7,512 nucleotides of DNA, from NCBI GenBank assembly GCA_031367105.1, contig JANLPG010000162.1, positions 1-7,512 on the forward strand, given 5' to 3'. Made by a program: the position numbers and the translations under genes. Of this stretch, positions 5,723 through 7,512 are shown piece by piece. The first letter of the stretch is position 1; each line of letters opens with the position of its first letter. The notes under the pieces were generated by a model. The model worked only from the letters and a program-made list of their open reading frames with translations, was not told the DNA's origin and did no database searches. This DNA is from Palsa-1233 sp031367105. GTDB taxonomy: Bacteria; Gemmatimonadota; Gemmatimonadetes; Gemmatimonadales; GWC2-71-9.

Positions 5723-7512
5723 GTGCTCTTCGCCTCGTTGCTGCTCGCCGCCGCCCTCGGCCCTGCCGATTCCGGCGTCTACTCTGGTCGTGCCGGCCAG
5801 ACGATGGTCCGTCCCCCGCGCCTGGCCGGTGCCATCGTCATCGATGGGGTACTGGACGAACCGCAGTGGCGGCAAGCGTCGGTACTGACCGGGTTCTCGC
5901 AATACACCCCGGTGGACGGGGCGGCGGCTGCAGACTCGACCGAGGTCCTCGTCTGGTATTCGCCGACCCACCTGCACATCGGGATCCGGGCGTTTGACGC
6001 GAGTGGCGCGGTGCGGGCCACGCTGGCGCAGCGGGACCAGATCTTCAACGACGACAACGTGCAGCTGTTGCTCTCGACCTTCAACGATGGCCGGCAGGCG
6101 AGCGTCTTCTCGGTCAATCCGTTCGGTATCCAGGCCGACGGTGCCATCAATGAGAGCGGCCGAGGTTCCTCGTGCAACGGCTTTAGTTGTGCACTGCAGA
6201 CGCGCGAAGCAACCGACCTGTCGCAGGACTTCGTCTGGGAGTCGAAGGGACGGCTGACCCCGCAGGGATACGAAGTCGAGATCCGGATTCCGTTCAAGAG
6301 TATCCGCTTCCAGCAGGCGAAGTCGCAGGTGTGGGGGATCAATATCGTGCGAGTGGTGCAGCATTCCGGCCAGGAGCAGACGTGGACGATGACCAAGCGC
6401 GGTGCCTCCTCGTTCCTGGCGCAATCGGGCCGCCTCGAGGGGCTGACCGAGCTCCACGCTGGCCGGGCGCTCGACATCATTCCCACGCTCACGTCGCGTA
6501 TTGACGGCGCACCGTCGGGTATCGGTGGCCGGTGGGACTACGCCGGCGGCACGCCCGAGATTGGCGGGAATATTCGCTACGGCGTGACCTCCAACCTCAC
6601 GCTCAATGCAACGGCGAACCCCGACTTCTCCCAGGTGGAGAGCGATGTCGGCCAGTTCTCGTTCGACCCGCGCCAGGCGATCGCTTTTCCCGAGCGGCGA
6701 CCGTTCTTCCTCGACGGCATCGAACAGTTCGATGCTCCCGAGAACCTGATCTACACCCGGCGCATTGTGCAACCGATTTTCGCCACCAAGCTGACTGGCA
6801 AGGTGTCCGGCACTCAGATCGGCGTGCTGGCGGCAGCTGACGACCCGATGGCTTCGCGCAACGGTTCGCATCCGCTCTTCGGGATCGTGCGACTCTCACG
6901 AGACCTCGGCCCTGGCTCCCGACTCGGCTTTCTCTGGACCGAACAGCACGATGGAGCCGACCTGAACCGGGTGCTTGACATCGATGGGCGGATGGTGGTG
7001 AAGCAGAAGCACTCCATCAGCTTCTCTGGGGCGATGGCGCGCAATGAGCGCGCTGGGGTGGTGAAGACGGCGCCGCTCTGGAGCGCAACGTATCGCTTCA
7101 GCGGTCGGGCGTTCCGCTCCACCTGGCAGCTGAGCGGCATTCATCAGGACTTCCGGACCAGCACGGGCTTCATCTCTCGGCCGGGTGTTGCCCACGGCAA
7201 GATCGCCAACAGCTACACGATCCTGCGACCGGCCAGGACGCTCGAGGCGCTGACCAGTGAGGTGGTGGTCGACGGCACCTGGCGCTACCAGGATCTGGTG
7301 GGCGGCGGCCCGATGCAGGATCGCAAACTGCACTTCAACTTCAATGCGCGATTCAAGGGCGGATGGGGCGCAGGGTTCTCAGTGCTCGACGAAAGCTTCG
7401 GCTATGACCCGGCGATCTACTCCAATTACGGCATCCAGCAGCTCGATGGCAGTGTGACGCCGTTCCCCGCGCAGGCGCGAGTCCCCAATCGTGACTACCT
7501 CGTGCAGGGCAA
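5723..7512 (+). CDS. CBM9-like / DUF5916 exported protein, C-terminus beyond window
   Basis: The frame is open from the GTG at 5723 to the window end, giving 596 codons with no stop. Residues about 1-18 (LFASLLLAAALGPADSG) form a signal-peptide core. Residues about 33-246 match the carbohydrate-binding family 9-like (DOMON-type) domain: LAGAIVIDGVLDEPQWRQAS, then DSTEVLVWYSPTHLHIGIRAFD, FNDDNVQLLLSTFNDGR and YEVEIRIPFKSIRF. From about 252 the protein follows DUF5916, including the characteristic NPDFSQVESD, FPERRPFFLDGIEQF and IYTRRI stretches, then amphipathic strands as expected of an outer-membrane barrel. As I recall the family, members are about 700-900 residues, so some 100-300 residues are missing. 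Cys151 and Cys156 could form a disulfide. Function is unknown; a surface or outer-membrane role with possible glycan contact is inferred from the CBM9 fold. The start is uncertain: GTG 5723 puts the hydrophobic core at the N-terminus but without a basic n-region, while ATG 5630 or GTG 5642 would add a long Arg/Pro-rich leader. None has a good ribosome binding site. Confidence 0.88.
   Translation, partial: MLFASLLLAAALGPADSGVYSGRAGQTMVRPPRLAGAIVIDGVLDEPQWRQASVLTGFSQYTPVDGAAAADSTEVLVWYSPTHLHIGIRAFDASGAVRATLAQRDQIFNDDNVQLLLSTFNDGRQASVFSVNPFGIQADGAINESGRGSSCNGFSCALQTREATDLSQDFVWESKGRLTPQGYEVEIRIPFKSIRFQQAKSQVWGINIVRVVQHSGQEQTWTMTKRGASSFLAQSGRLEGLTELHAGRALDIIPTLTSRIDGAPSGIGGRWDYAGGTPEIGGNIRYGVTSNLTLNATANPDFSQVESDVGQFSFDPRQAIAFPERRPFFLDGIEQFDAPENLIYTRRIVQPIFATKLTGKVSGTQIGVLAAADDPMASRNGSHPLFGIVRLSRDLGPGSRLGFLWTEQHDGADLNRVLDIDGRMVVKQKHSISFSGAMARNERAGVVKTAPLWSATYRFSGRAFRSTWQLSGIHQDFRTSTGFISRPGVAHGKIANSYTILRPARTLEALTSEVVVDGTWRYQDLVGGGPMQDRKLHFNFNARFKGGWGAGFSVLDESFGYDPAIYSNYGIQQLDGSVTPFPAQARVPNRDYLVQG

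Noticed and set aside
5585..6871. Minus-strand open frame extending the hydrolase upstream by 429 codons to 6871
   Set aside because: It is antisense to the DUF5916 gene, whose plus-strand frame has clear family motifs. The extension has no recognisable domain and the hydrolase has a proper signal peptide at the internal ATG. Long antisense frames are expected in GC-rich genes.

Overview
The window is GC-rich (roughly two thirds G+C by eye), densely coding bacterial chromosome with five protein genes and short intergenic gaps. A multi-PAS cytosolic hybrid histidine kinase, a small secreted beta-barrel protein, a secreted class A beta-lactamase-like hydrolase and a CBM9/DUF5916 outer-membrane protein together suggest a soil- or sediment-type didermic bacterium, most plausibly Gemmatimonadota. 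That placement rests on gene content and composition only. No tRNA, rRNA, CRISPR array, transposase or integrase gene was seen.

Layout: (1) 1-825, plus strand, the C-terminal third of the ATP-dependent helicase HrpB, truncated by the window edge. (2) 829-3834, minus strand, a 1001-residue PAS/HisKA/HATPase/REC hybrid sensor kinase that converges on hrpB with only 3 bp between stop codons. (3) 3835-4024, an intergenic region dominated by a 102-bp imperfect inverted-repeat element (3889-3990) with several nested palindromes. (4) 4025-4561, minus strand, a signal-peptide-bearing outer-membrane beta-barrel protein with a strong Shine-Dalgarno site and a perfect 7-bp hairpin in its leader. (5) 4652-5584, minus strand, a secreted class A beta-lactamase-like serine hydrolase. 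(6) 5585-5722, a divergent intergenic region. (7) about 5723 to the window end, plus strand, a CBM9-like/DUF5916 exported protein running off the edge.

The right half (4025-7512) encodes three exported proteins in a row: hydrolase and barrel protein in tandem, DUF5916 protein divergent. This could be an envelope-related neighbourhood, but no shared pathway can be shown from sequence. The kinase has no membrane segment and no separate response regulator nearby. Its own C-terminal receiver is the only phosphate acceptor visible, so its output lies outside the window. I found no convincing new multi-gene system. The least explained items are the structured intergenic element, the register-preserving PAS repeats in the kinase, and the non-canonical catalytic motifs of the beta-lactamase-like protein.
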